The notes below the pieces were generated by a model that searched no databases, had not been told where the DNA came from, and saw nothing but the letters and a program-made list of their open reading frames with translations. Below, one piece after another: positions 26,747 to 35,983 of a stretch of DNA of 64,000 nucleotides. Made by a program: the position numbers and the translations under genes. Within the stretch, counting starts at the first letter, position 1, and each line of letters begins with the position of its first letter. Origin of the DNA: DAOUET01 sp034430155 (GTDB lineage Bacteria; Chloroflexota; Anaerolineae; Anaerolineales; UBA4823); assembly GCA_034430155.1 (NCBI GenBank), contig DAOUET010000048.1, positions 24,144-88,143 of the forward strand, in the 5' to 3' direction.

Positions 26747-28084
26747 TTATTCTATCAAAGGACCAGTCCTCTCATGCAGTAAATCGATCAAGGCCTTGGC
26801 AAGTTTTGCAGAATCATGGCGCCAGGGACTGGCATGATCCACCAGATCAGCCCGATAGACTGCATAATCTGCATCCAAATCAGTTTCGGTCGATACCCAT
26901 TGGATCCCCTCTGGCAAATCGTCATAGATCTCGCGATTGGCGACCACCAGATCGAAAAGACCGCTACCAGCATGGTCTTCGATAGCCCGAATGTGATCCC
27001 CACATGTGTACCCATCCGTCTCCCCCGGCTGTGCTGCCACATTACATACGTAAACCTTAAAAGCGCGGCTTGAGCGAATCGCGGCGCAGATATCGGGTAC
27101 AAGCAAGTTGGTTAAAATGCTGGTATACAGGCTTCCGGGACCGATCACGAGCATGTCTGCCGCCAGAATAGCTTGAATGGCCTGTGGAAAGGCTTGTGGG
27201 GAATTGGGCTCCAGCCAAACACGGCGCACTTTACCGTTGCTCTTGGGGATCCGGCTTTCTCCTTCCACCCGCACTTCATTCAGGCGATAAGGCAACATTA
27301 CATCGGCGACCAGACGGACATCGTGTAAAGTGGCGGGCAGCACACGCCCACTCACCGACAGCACCCGCCCAGATTCAGCAATGGCTTCTTCGAAACTGCC
27401 GGTAATTTCTGCCAGCGCGGTGATAAATAAATTGCCAAAAGAATGGCCATCCAGCCCGATCGTTCCATTTGGAAAGCGGTACTGAAAAAGCTGCGCCAAC
27501 ATGGCCTCATCATTGGAAAGCGCGGCCAGACAATTGCGAATATCGCCGGGTGGCAGAATGCCTATCGAACGTCGCAGACGCCCTGATGAGCCACCATCAT
27601 CTGCCACCGTGACAATAGCCGTGATATTGTTACTATATTCCTTCAAACCGCGCAGCAATGTTGATAGGCCGTGACCCCCACCAATCGCCACAATTCGAGG
27701 GCCGCGCTCTTTACGGCGGTGCACCGCCAAGGCATCTACCACGTGACGCCCAGTAGGTAAGAACGGCGCCATCAAAGCACGATTCAAACCCCAAATGCCC
27801 CCTAAAATCAAAACTACCCCAATACCACCAAAAATCAGAACACGCACCATACGTGGCAAGAATCGCAGGGAGGCAGCTGAGACCAGCGGTAGCCACCAAG
27901 TTTCCGGGGCGGTGCGATAAAAATCTAATAATAAAAGTGCCAGTCCTACCCCAGTTAAAGTTATTCCAAACAGAAGTGCTCCCAGCCAGCGTTTCACCCC
28001 CAATCCTGGAATCAACCACCGGGAACTATGCGCAATACTTTCCTTTAATCGTTGGATCTTGGAGCTGGATACATTCTTCTCCAT
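26747..28084 (-). CDS. yvcK: YvcK/CofD-like gluconeogenesis factor with membrane anchor
   Basis: 445 residues. The C-terminal ~320 residues are YvcK: RIVAIGGGHGLSTLLRGLKE, TVADDGGSSGRLR, LPPGDIRNCLAALS, SFGNLFITAL and IGPGSLYTSILTNLLV. YvcK binds UDP-sugars in other bacteria and affects cell-wall precursor supply and growth on gluconeogenic carbon. The N-terminal ~115 residues add two or three membrane helices, which the standard YvcK lacks. It sits next to gap-pgk-tpiA, fitting a link to central carbon flux. ATG 28084; divergent from the ROK kinase. Confidence 0.88.
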   Translation of the reverse strand: MEKNVSSSKIQRLKESIAHSSRWLIPGLGVKRWLGALLFGITLTGVGLALLLLDFYRTAPETWWLPLVSAASLRFLPRMVRVLIFGGIGVVLILGGIWGLNRALMAPFLPTGRHVVDALAVHRRKERGPRIVAIGGGHGLSTLLRGLKEYSNNITAIVTVADDGGSSGRLRRSIGILPPGDIRNCLAALSNDEAMLAQLFQYRFPNGTIGLDGHSFGNLFITALAEITGSFEEAIAESGRVLSVSGRVLPATLHDVRLVADVMLPYRLNEVRVEGESRIPKSNGKVRRVWLEPNSPQAFPQAIQAILAADMLVIGPGSLYTSILTNLLVPDICAAIRSSRAFKVYVCNVAAQPGETDGYTCGDHIRAIEDHAGSGLFDLVVANREIYDDLPEGIQWVSTETDLDADYAVYRADLVDHASPWRHDSAKLAKALIDLLHERTGPLIE

Positions 28085-28303
28085 ACATGGTGATCATAGC
28101 AGCCTTTTGGAGAGTCGTCAACGGTTACACGCTGACAGCTGATTTTTGGGGAAAGGATTATCGTAAGGCTGCGTGCGATACTGGCTATGACCATAAAGAT
28201 AAGAAGAGGTGCGGAAGTCTGCTATATGCATGGGGGCTAAACAAAGCAACACACCAAATCTCTTTGTGGCGAACCAGTGCGAAACCCGAACTCCTGTTAA
28301 TTA

Positions 28304-28312
28304 TGCTATACT
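28304..28312 (+). promoter_or_regulatory. Extended -10 of a probably leaderless gene
   Basis: TGC-TATACT at 28304-28312, only seven bases before the ATG at 28320. Transcription would begin at or next to the start codon, and no ribosome site is present. No good -35 box was seen. Confidence 0.5.
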
Positions 28313-28319
28313 TCAATTT

Positions 28320-29300
28320 ATGAGCGCCTTTATAGCTGTCGACATAGGTGGAACGCACATGCGCGCCGCCAGCTACCCAAAAGTTGGGCGCGATCCAATT
28401 AAAATTAAGCGGATTTCAACCAGGGCTCCCAACGCAACCCCCCTGGAGCAGTTAATTTCGCTGATAAACTCCATCTGGCCAAACGATCAAGAAGTCTCTG
28501 CGATTGGCGTAGCCGCCCCCGGACCCATCAATCCTTTTGAGGGGATCATATACACCGCGCCGAATATACCGGGTTGGCAAGACATGCGCCTGGTGAAAGA
28601 ACTGGAGCGCGAATTCAAAGTACCGGTGTTCTTGGGAAACGACGCAAACCTGGCCGCAATGGGGGAATGGTGTTTTGGTGCGGGCCAGGGTCACCACCAC
28701 CTTATCTATATGACAATCAGCACCGGAATTGGCACTGGCATCATCGTCAATGACAAGATGCTGTTGGGTTCACGCGGCCTGGCAGCAGAGCTTGGTCACG
28801 TAACCGTGATGTCTGGTGGACCGGTCTGCGGTTGTGGAAAGACCGGTCACCTGGAAGCGGTTGCCTCCGGAACGGCTATCGCTCGTTGGACAAAAGAACA
28901 GCTGCAGCAAGGTGTTCCATCAAAGATATTATCTGAGGATGACCTCACTACCGAAAAAATCGCCGAGGCCGCAAGAAAGGGAGATGACCTGGCAATCTCT
29001 GCCTTCAATCGCGCCGGTCAGTTTATTGGCCAGGCTGTAGCAGACTTTCTGCATATTTTCAACCCTTCTATCGTAATAATAGGAGGTGGCGTATCGAGCA
29101 GCGACGATTTAATCATGGACCCGATTAGAGCCACTTTAATTGAAAGAGTGATCTCTTCACATTACCTTGAAAACCTGACAGTGACTATCGCAGATCTGGG
29201 AGATGAAGTTGGACTGCTGGGAGCGCTAGTTCTAGCCCGTCAGAGTTGTCAACAAAAACCAGACGCATCCCAGCCTGCTCCTGTAGAATACGCCCTCTGA
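28320..29300 (+). CDS. ROK-family sugar kinase (glucokinase type)
   Basis: 326 residues from ATG 28320; an upstream in-frame ATG at 28209 would add 37 residues unlike the family. Shows IAVDIGGTHMRAA (ATP phosphate loop), VAAPGPINPFEG, NDANLAAMGEW (catalytic Asp), STGIGTGIIV, ELGHVTV and the Zn-binding VCGCGKTGHLEAVASG. Most likely phosphorylates glucose or a related hexose, feeding the adjacent glycolytic genes. The promoter box lies seven bases before the ATG, so the transcript is probably leaderless. Confidence 0.88.
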   Translation: MSAFIAVDIGGTHMRAASYPKVGRDPIKIKRISTRAPNATPLEQLISLINSIWPNDQEVSAIGVAAPGPINPFEGIIYTAPNIPGWQDMRLVKELEREFKVPVFLGNDANLAAMGEWCFGAGQGHHHLIYMTISTGIGTGIIVNDKMLLGSRGLAAELGHVTVMSGGPVCGCGKTGHLEAVASGTAIARWTKEQLQQGVPSKILSEDDLTTEKIAEAARKGDDLAISAFNRAGQFIGQAVADFLHIFNPSIVIIGGGVSSSDDLIMDPIRATLIERVISSHYLENLTVTIADLGDEVGLLGALVLARQSCQQKPDASQPAPVEYAL

Positions 29301-29340
29301 TAAGGCCTATTGATTACATGCGACTACCCGAGTCTGATTT

Positions 29341-31062
29341 ATGCCGCAATTGAATAAACGCTGGAAGACTGCCCCGCGCTTACCCCCTGAAGTTGACAAC
29401 TTATTACACGGTTACCCCCCGATCTTGCGACAAATCCTTTTCAATCGGGGCTACCCTACTCCGGAAGCAGCAAGTCAATTTCTGGAAGCCAAACAACCAC
29501 CGGGTACTAACCCCTACAATATGTTGGGCATGTCTGAAGCTGTTGAGCGCCTGGAAAGAGCTATATTACACGGCGAAAAAGTAATTATTTACGGGGATTA
29601 TGATGTCGATGGCGTCACTGCCACGGCTCTATTGGTAGAAGCCCTTAAATTACTGGGAGCTCGGGTGGAAGGTTATATCCCTAATCGTTTCGATGAAGGC
29701 TATGGATTAAACATCGAAGCCCTCGAAAAACTCAAAGAAGAGGGGACCGACCTGATCGTCACAGTTGATTGCGGTTCCCGCTCGCTAGATGAGGCCGACC
29801 ATGCTCGCCTAATTGGCCTTGACTTGATTATCAGCGATCACCATCATCCAGGAAAGGAATTGCCAACCGCCAGAGCAATAATCAACCCTCACCAACCCGG
29901 TGATGAGTACCCTGAGAAAGAGTTGGCGGGGGTGGGTCTAGCCTACAAACTTACCAGCGCCTTGATCGACCATCTCTACGCCCAAGGAAATACCAGGGCG
30001 AACACCCTGAGCACTGAGCCCTTCTTAGACCTGGTCGCATTGGGAACGGTAGCTGATTTAGCCCCGTTGATCGGGGAAAACCGCGCTCTTGTGCGCACTG
30101 GCATCAAAATTCTTCAAGAAACTCGCCGCCAGGGTATCCGCTCCCTGATCAGAGTCGCCGGACTACAGGAGAAGCAAATCAAAGCTTCGCACATCGGTTT
30201 TGTCTTGGGACCACGCCTGAACGCGGCAGGACGTCTGGATACAGCCTTAGACGCTTTAGCTCTAGTCACAACCACAGACTTAGCTGAAGCCGGTTTATTG
30301 GCACAACGATTGGAAGGACAAAACCGCGAACGCCAGCAGATCACCCACCAAACCCAAGAGCAGGCTGAACAACTCGCTCTCGCAGAGAATCCCAACCCAT
30401 GGTTGCTTTTCGCGGCTCATCCGGAATTCAATCCCGGAGTTGTGGGGCTGGCTGCCTCACGGCTGACCGATTTGTATTATCGACCAGCCATCGTCGCCCA
30501 GATAGGTAAGGAATACACACGCGCATCTTGCCGGAGCATCCCTGAATTTCACATCACAGAGGCGCTGGACCAATGCGCTGGTCTACTGCTACATCACGGT
30601 GGTCATGCAGCTGCAGCAGGATTTACAGTCACAAACCACCACCTTGCTGAGCTGGTCAAACAGCTGCAAGCAATTGCCAGCGAGCAGCTCTCAAAAATTG
30701 ACTTACGCCCGACGCTGATCGCCGACACTGAAATCCAGCTATCAGACCTTAAACCTGAACTAATCGACTATCTGGATTGGCTTCAACCAACCGGCTATGG
30801 CAACCGCCAGGCTCTATTTGTTTCGCGAGATCTCCAGGTGAAAAGTTCCCGCACCGTCGGTAGAGACCAGGCTCATTTGAAAATGTCTGTGACAGATGGG
30901 TGGACTACCTGGAACGCGATCGCCTTCCGCCAGGGTCATTGGCAAGAGCATCTCCCCCACAGGGTGGACCTAATGTACAATTTTGAATTGAATGAATTTA
31001 ATGGTCGCACCAGCCTACAGCTCAACGTGCGCGATCTGAAACCCACCAGCCAGACAAACTAG
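29341..31062 (+). CDS. recJ: Single-stranded-DNA-specific exonuclease RecJ
   Basis: 573 residues, the normal length of RecJ. 5'-3' single-strand exonuclease of recombination and mismatch repair. DHH-superfamily motifs: IIYGDYDVDGVTATALL (Asp 86/88/90), VDCGSRSLDEA, ISDHHHPG (166-168), and the DHHA1 segment HHGGHAAAAGFTV, plus a C-terminal OB-fold. It is 40 bp downstream of the ROK kinase on the same strand and convergent with the glycosyltransferase. Confidence 0.95.
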   Translation: MPQLNKRWKTAPRLPPEVDNLLHGYPPILRQILFNRGYPTPEAASQFLEAKQPPGTNPYNMLGMSEAVERLERAILHGEKVIIYGDYDVDGVTATALLVEALKLLGARVEGYIPNRFDEGYGLNIEALEKLKEEGTDLIVTVDCGSRSLDEADHARLIGLDLIISDHHHPGKELPTARAIINPHQPGDEYPEKELAGVGLAYKLTSALIDHLYAQGNTRANTLSTEPFLDLVALGTVADLAPLIGENRALVRTGIKILQETRRQGIRSLIRVAGLQEKQIKASHIGFVLGPRLNAAGRLDTALDALALVTTTDLAEAGLLAQRLEGQNRERQQITHQTQEQAEQLALAENPNPWLLFAAHPEFNPGVVGLAASRLTDLYYRPAIVAQIGKEYTRASCRSIPEFHITEALDQCAGLLLHHGGHAAAAGFTVTNHHLAELVKQLQAIASEQLSKIDLRPTLIADTEIQLSDLKPELIDYLDWLQPTGYGNRQALFVSRDLQVKSSRTVGRDQAHLKMSVTDGWTTWNAIAFRQGHWQEHLPHRVDLMYNFELNEFNGRTSLQLNVRDLKPTSQTN

Positions 31063-31074
31063 ACTTTCAGCCTA

Positions 31075-31758
31075 TCAATCCACCAATCGATATTTCCATA
31101 AAGTCCACACCGCATGGAAGGCATCTTTGATAGTTATTTTTTTTCCTTCCACATAATCGCGGGGATTGAAAGTGATCGGAACTTCGAAAATGCGCACTTT
31201 GCGTTTAAGAATTTTAGCGGTAAATTCTGGTTCAAAATCGAAACGATCCGCTTTCAGGTTGATGCCCTCGACAACCTGGCGTCGAAATACTTTATATCCG
31301 GTTTCCATGTCAGTCAAAATGGTGTTAAATAGGACGTTTGTCATCAGGGTTAAGAATTTATTAGCCACCATATGCCAGAACATCGTCGGTCGTCGCGGAC
31401 CACCGAGAAAACGGGAACCATAGACGACATCCGCCAGGCCCTCCTGGATGGGCTTTAATAATGTCGGGTAATCGCGAGGATCATATTCCAAATCCGCATC
31501 CTGGATAATGAGGACCTCCCCGCGGGCGTTTTCAATTCCGGTTCGGATAGCTGCACCTTTGCCTTGATTGTGTTCATGGAAAAAAGGTCGTACGATCCCT
31601 TTCCCACCCATGTCCTCCAACGCTTTGCGGGTACCGTCTGTCGAACCATCATCTATCACCAGGATTTCATCAGCAATATTAACGGCCTCGACTCGTCGCA
31701 GGATTTCCGGAATAGTCTTGATCTCATTGTAGGCAGGGATAATCACGGAGATTTTCAC
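31075..31758 (-). CDS. Family 2 glycosyltransferase (dolichyl-phosphate mannose synthase-like)
   Basis: 227 residues without membrane segments. N-terminal ISVIIPAYNE, ILVIDDGSTDGT, GKGAAIRTGI, IIQDADLEYDP (metal-binding Asp pair), VVYGSRFLGG, and later TDMETGYKVFRR and FDFEPEFTAKI. This pattern is that of DPM1/GtrB-like GT2 enzymes, which load a sugar from a nucleotide donor onto a polyprenyl phosphate. Monocistronic and 12 bp from the end of recJ (convergent). Confidence 0.9.
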   Translation of the reverse strand: MKISVIIPAYNEIKTIPEILRRVEAVNIADEILVIDDGSTDGTRKALEDMGGKGIVRPFFHEHNQGKGAAIRTGIENARGEVLIIQDADLEYDPRDYPTLLKPIQEGLADVVYGSRFLGGPRRPTMFWHMVANKFLTLMTNVLFNTILTDMETGYKVFRRQVVEGINLKADRFDFEPEFTAKILKRKVRIFEVPITFNPRDYVEGKKITIKDAFHAVWTLWKYRLVD

Positions 31759-31808
31759 GCCATGGATTATATCAGCCTCTCTTATTTAAAAGCTTTTGAG
31801 GTAAAAGC

Positions 31809-31836
31809 TTGCCAGTAACATGCAGCGTGCTATAAT
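31809..31836 (+). promoter_or_regulatory. Promoter for AAA ATPase gene
   Basis: TTGCCA (31809-31814), 16-bp spacer, TGC-TATAAT (31828-31836). Consensus -10 with an extended TG. The leader to the ATG at 31945 would be about 100 bases and ends with a GGAGGA ribosome site. Confidence 0.6.
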
Positions 31837-31944
31837 CTCCACAACACACAATAACGATATGATAAATGTTTTACCTGGAAATGATTTTCGGTAAATTCAA
31901 GAACAAATAGCATTAATAACGCCTTGGGATTTGGAGGACCTTAG

Positions 31945-33288
31945 ATGAACCCTAAACCATCCAGACCCGGATCAGCATCCATGACCGATGATACAGTTAA
32001 TGGATTTTATCCTCCCGCAATTAACCGGATAGAAGACACGGGGCTTTCTTCGCTTTGGTTACAGGACCTGGCCTTGAAAATCCTTTATTTTCAAGGTTAT
32101 CTGACTGGATTCAAGATCGCAGAAGAAATCTCATTGCCCTTCGCAGGGGTAATGGATCAGATTTTGGAAGCACTAAAGCGAGAGAAGTTCGTCGAAGTCA
32201 AATCGTCTCAAATAGGATTGGGGGAAGGTTCATATCAGTATGCCATCACAGGCGCAGGCATTGCGCGTGCCCGTGAGGCTTTAGAGCGTAGCCAATATGC
32301 TGGACCTGCACCTGTCCCGCTTCAAGCTTATTACAGTTCAATCCTACGACAAAGCCGGGGGCGTACGACCGTCTCGCACAACGCTTTGCGGAAAACGCTC
32401 TCCCAGCTCGTACTTTCAGAGAAGACCTTCAACCAAATCGGTCCTGCCGTGAATTCTGGCACTTCGATCTTCCTGTATGGCCCACCCGGCAACGGCAAGA
32501 CCAGCATCGCCCGCGCAATCGGTGGCATGCTCTTGAACGAAAGCATGTACATCCCATACGCTATCTACGTTGACGGGCAAGTTGTAAAAATCTATGATTC
32601 TGTCAACCATAAACTAGCAACTGAAGGTGGAATCCTCAACGAAAGCACCGCAACCCTTCGTTTGGGAGCCAGACGGGACCCACGGTGGATACGAATACGC
32701 CGACCATTTATCGTTACAGGCGGTGAACTCACCCTGGCAGGCTTGGACTTGGTATTCGACGATGTAAATAAATACTATGAAGCGCCATTTCAGGTCAAGG
32801 CCAATGGGGGCATCTTACTTATCGATGACTTCGGCAGGCAACTGGTACGGCCACGCGATTTGCTCAACCGTTGGATTGTACCCTTAGAAAATCGCATTGA
32901 TTACCTAACCTTACATACAGGTCGCAAAGTTGAAGTACCTTTCGATGTCCTGGTGATGTTTTCAACCAACCTACCGCCGAAGGACCTGGTTGATGAAGCC
33001 TTTCTACGCCGCCTGCGGCACAAAATCGAAGTCGGAGACCCCGACTATGATCATTTTCGAGAAATCTTCCGCCGTGTTTCGGAAGATAAAGGTGTCACCT
33101 TTACGAATGAAGGATTAGCTTATTTACTACAGGATTGGTATATCAAACCAGGCCGGAAGCTGCGCGCTTCCCACCCACGCGATCTTTGCGACCAGATCCT
33201 TGATATTGCTCATTATCTTACTGTGAAACCCGCCCTTACGATCGAATTAATCGACCTCGCCGCAGAATCCTACTTTGTAGAATTGTAA
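31945..33288 (+). CDS. AAA-family ATPase with N-terminal winged-helix-like region
   Basis: 447 residues. Residues about 35-115 look like a winged helix (ALKILYFQGYLTGFKIAEEI... FVEVKSS...YQYAITGAG). The ATPase part holds Walker A GPPGNGKT (179-186), a Walker B-like GGILLIDDFGRQ, a sensor region FDVLVMFSTNLPP and an arginine pair in EAFLRRLRHKIEV. It resembles MoxR/RuvB-like AAA proteins of unassigned function. A strong ribosome site (GGAGGA) precedes ATG 31945. The gene is monocistronic or the first of a run ending at 38813; the gap to the next gene is about 70 bp. Confidence 0.75.
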   Translation: MNPKPSRPGSASMTDDTVNGFYPPAINRIEDTGLSSLWLQDLALKILYFQGYLTGFKIAEEISLPFAGVMDQILEALKREKFVEVKSSQIGLGEGSYQYAITGAGIARAREALERSQYAGPAPVPLQAYYSSILRQSRGRTTVSHNALRKTLSQLVLSEKTFNQIGPAVNSGTSIFLYGPPGNGKTSIARAIGGMLLNESMYIPYAIYVDGQVVKIYDSVNHKLATEGGILNESTATLRLGARRDPRWIRIRRPFIVTGGELTLAGLDLVFDDVNKYYEAPFQVKANGGILLIDDFGRQLVRPRDLLNRWIVPLENRIDYLTLHTGRKVEVPFDVLVMFSTNLPPKDLVDEAFLRRLRHKIEVGDPDYDHFREIFRRVSEDKGVTFTNEGLAYLLQDWYIKPGRKLRASHPRDLCDQILDIAHYLTVKPALTIELIDLAAESYFVEL

Positions 33289-33357
33289 GGGAACGGATCA
33301 CGCAATCGCCCTTTAACCTACCCACCGCCGAGATTGTTTTCCTCCGTCCGCCATTGC

Positions 33358-34116
33358 ATGTTCAATCAGTTGCCTAAGCCCGCGATTTTCGCACACCGGG
33401 GGGCCAGCACGCACGCCCCGGAAAATACCATGGCAGCTTTTAACCTAGCTATTCAACAGAAAGCCGATGGTATAGAACTAGATGCTAAATTGAGCGCCGA
33501 CGGATATGTTGTCGTTATCCACGATCAAGGCGTCGAGCGCACGACTACAAGCAATGGACGCGTAAAGGACTTGCCACTGGCAACATTGTTAGAAATGGAC
33601 GCGGGCTCACATTTCGACATCGAATTCAAGGGTGAGCCAATACCCTCTCTCAACAAAGTCTTCGAAGCCTTGGGAGGCCAAATATTTATTAATATTGAAC
33701 TAACCAACTACACCTCCCTGTTCGACCAGTTGCCTGAAAAGGTGGCCGATCTGGTGATACGCCATGACTTGGCGAAAAGCGTGATGTTTTCTTCTTTTAA
33801 CCCGGTAGCCTTACGCCGAATCAAGCGCTTATTGCCTGGAGTGCCCTTAGGATTGCTGGCGCGCGGCCGCAACCAAGGAGCGATAGCCCGTAAACTGGGG
33901 AAGTACCTGGTTCCTTACCAGGTTCTGCAACCTGCCTGGTCAGACGCTACCCCAGAACTTATCAGACGAGTTCATCTTGCCGGGCGACAAATATTCGTCT
34001 ACACTGTAAACCAAGCTAAAGATATGCGCGAAATGTTACTTCTTGGAGTAGATGGCATTTACACAGATGACCCACTATTAGCGCGGCGTGTAATAGTAAC
34101 CGCCAGCCCCGGGTAA
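33358..34116 (+). CDS. Glycerophosphodiester phosphodiesterase
   Basis: 252 residues from ATG 33358 (a TTG at 33334 is an alternative). Family motifs: AHRGASTHAPENTMAAF, DGIELDAKLSADGYVVVIHD (metal-binding Glu/Asp and general His), ERTTTSNG and, C-terminal, VYTVNQAKDMREMLLLGVDGIYTDDP. Hydrolyses glycerophosphodiesters to glycerol 3-phosphate and an alcohol. No signal peptide, so it is cytoplasmic. Confidence 0.92.
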   Translation: MFNQLPKPAIFAHRGASTHAPENTMAAFNLAIQQKADGIELDAKLSADGYVVVIHDQGVERTTTSNGRVKDLPLATLLEMDAGSHFDIEFKGEPIPSLNKVFEALGGQIFINIELTNYTSLFDQLPEKVADLVIRHDLAKSVMFSSFNPVALRRIKRLLPGVPLGLLARGRNQGAIARKLGKYLVPYQVLQPAWSDATPELIRRVHLAGRQIFVYTVNQAKDMREMLLLGVDGIYTDDPLLARRVIVTASPG

Positions 34117-34161
34117 ATATGAAAACAGATATTCTAATTAAATTGGTTTTATTAATGACCG

Positions 34162-35145
34162 ATGATCCCTTACACCTGGATTGAAGAAGCTGCCAATCGC
34201 ATCGCACCCTACATCAATAAAACTCCTCTCACTTATGATCCTGATTACAGACTATATTTGAAGTGGGAGAATCATCAAATTACTGGTTCCTTCAAATCGC
34301 GGGGAGCGATAAACAAAGTACTGACTCTTCAGCCGTATGAACTACAGAACGGGCTAGTAGCTGCCTCCGCGGGAAATCATGGTCAGGGTGTGGCACTGGC
34401 TGGCAAACTGGTTAGCGCTCCAGTGATCGTTTTCTGTTCCGACCATACTGTACCTGCCAAGGTGCAAGCCATGAATGCGTTGGGAGCCGAAGTACGCATG
34501 GTTCCAGGTGGATATAGCGAAGCGGAGAAAATTGGTAAAAGTTATGCGGAGCAACATAGAGCTGCCTGGATTTCTCCATATAACGATGGGCAAGTGATTG
34601 CCGGACAGGGAACAATAGGTCTTGAAATCTACCAGGAATTACCCGCTCTGAACCAATCTGACTGGTTCGTACCGGTTGGCGGTGGGGGATTAATCGCCGG
34701 GATCGGTACGTCTCTCGAACGGTTCAACTCAAAGACAAAGCTGGTAGGAGTCCAATCCGAGGCCTCCTCTTTCTTCCACGGGATATTTTATCGGGGCACA
34801 CAAGAGGGCATCGTCGAATTACCAAGCCTGGCTGATGGGCTGGCCGGTGCAGTTGAAGAAAATTCTGTAACCATCGCGATGGTCCGACGTCTGGTGGATG
34901 AATTCATCCTGGTCAGCGAAGAGGATATCGGTCAGGCAATTGTATTCGCCTGGGAGCGCTACCAAGAACGCATCGAAGGTTCTGCCGCAGCTGCCCTTGC
35001 AGCGGTCCTATCAGAAAAGATTAGATCATTTCCTGCAGTTGTGGTTCTTTCGGGTGGCAATATCCAACCAGAGGTGCACGCCAAAATACTTACCGGGCAT
35101 TATCACACCCAACCAGTGGAATTGGATGATGGAAATCTCTCCTGA
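34162..35145 (+). CDS. Threonine/serine dehydratase-like PLP enzyme
   Basis: 327 residues of the fold-type II PLP family. ITGSFKSRGAINK carries the PLP lysine, SAGNHGQGVALAG binds substrate, VPVGGGGLIAGIG binds the PLP phosphate, and VVLSGGNI closes the site. Length and lack of a C-terminal ACT domain match catabolic threonine dehydratase or serine racemase-like members. The 3' end overlaps the next gene's start by about 17 bases, so the two are translationally coupled. Confidence 0.87.
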   Translation: MIPYTWIEEAANRIAPYINKTPLTYDPDYRLYLKWENHQITGSFKSRGAINKVLTLQPYELQNGLVAASAGNHGQGVALAGKLVSAPVIVFCSDHTVPAKVQAMNALGAEVRMVPGGYSEAEKIGKSYAEQHRAAWISPYNDGQVIAGQGTIGLEIYQELPALNQSDWFVPVGGGGLIAGIGTSLERFNSKTKLVGVQSEASSFFHGIFYRGTQEGIVELPSLADGLAGAVEENSVTIAMVRRLVDEFILVSEEDIGQAIVFAWERYQERIEGSAAAALAAVLSEKIRSFPAVVVLSGGNIQPEVHAKILTGHYHTQPVELDDGNLS

Positions 35146-35983
35146 CGAATATATGGTAGTGTGCATGTCACGCCAGATTAAAGATGGCGAGCTTGTAGCA
35201 CAGGGGTTAGCTACCCCACTGGTCGCTGCGGCGTATTTACTGGCCAGGCATACCCATGCCCCCAACCTTTATTTTGCCTCAGCGATTGGTCAGTCTATCT
35301 GTAGCCAGCCCGCTCCCTTGAGCCTTTTACAGGTGGAGAAGCTTTGGTTGGACCGAGCCTTAACCAATGTGGGTTTTGTGCGAGCCGTCGCGGATGTGCT
35401 ACCACGTTTGCGTCCCAAGGAATTCTTCCGCCCAGCCCAGGTCGATCCCCACGGAAACTTTAACAATATCGCTTTTGGGAAAAACCATCAACGCCCCCGT
35501 CTAAGATTGCCGGGTACCGGGGGTATCCCGGATGTGACCACATTTATCAGCGATATCTATCTATATGTACCGCGACACTCGCGACTGACCTTCGTCTCCC
35601 ACCTGGATTTTCTTTCTGGTTTAGGCCATCATCCCGCTCGTACCAAGGGTGCTGGGCCACGCTATCTGGTATCTGATCTCGGACAATTCGACTTCGTCGC
35701 CATTGCTAACGGGAAGAAAAGCCCACAGAAGCGTATGCGCCTGGTGTCCTATCACCCCGGTGTCAAAATCGATCGAATCAAGGCCAAAACCGGTTTTGAG
35801 TTCGAGGTCGCTCCGGATATTCAGGAAACCGAACCCCCTTCGGAGGATGAGATTAGATTACTGCGTCATGAAATTGACCCTCTAGATATCAGGAAACTAG
35901 AATTAATGAGCGGAGCTGAACGCAGAGCACTGTTACACCGGATCTTCGCTCAGGAGAGATCAGTCTTTGAAAGCAAGAATTAA
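35129..35983 (+). CDS. CoA-transferase beta subunit-like protein (IpdB/GctB type)
   Basis: 284 residues from ATG 35129 (the adjacent ATG 35126 is equally possible). The longer upstream frame is only the shadow of the dehydratase. Conserved blocks: RQIKDGELVAQGLATPLVAAAYLLA, FRPAQVDPHGNFNN, RLPGTGGIPDVT (glycine-rich oxyanion loop of class I CoA-transferase beta subunits) and LVSDLGQFDF. Beta subunits normally act with an alpha subunit encoded next to them; none is present here. Overlaps the upstream dehydratase and the downstream GH3 gene, so all three are coupled. The substrate is unknown. Confidence 0.75.
   Translation: MEISPDEYMVVCMSRQIKDGELVAQGLATPLVAAAYLLARHTHAPNLYFASAIGQSICSQPAPLSLLQVEKLWLDRALTNVGFVRAVADVLPRLRPKEFFRPAQVDPHGNFNNIAFGKNHQRPRLRLPGTGGIPDVTTFISDIYLYVPRHSRLTFVSHLDFLSGLGHHPARTKGAGPRYLVSDLGQFDFVAIANGKKSPQKRMRLVSYHPGVKIDRIKAKTGFEFEVAPDIQETEPPSEDEIRLLRHEIDPLDIRKLELMSGAERRALLHRIFAQERSVFESKN

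Noticed and set aside
34898..35128. N-terminal extension of the CoA-transferase frame
   Set aside because: Runs inside the dehydratase gene in another frame; family similarity begins only at the ATG pair 35126/35129.
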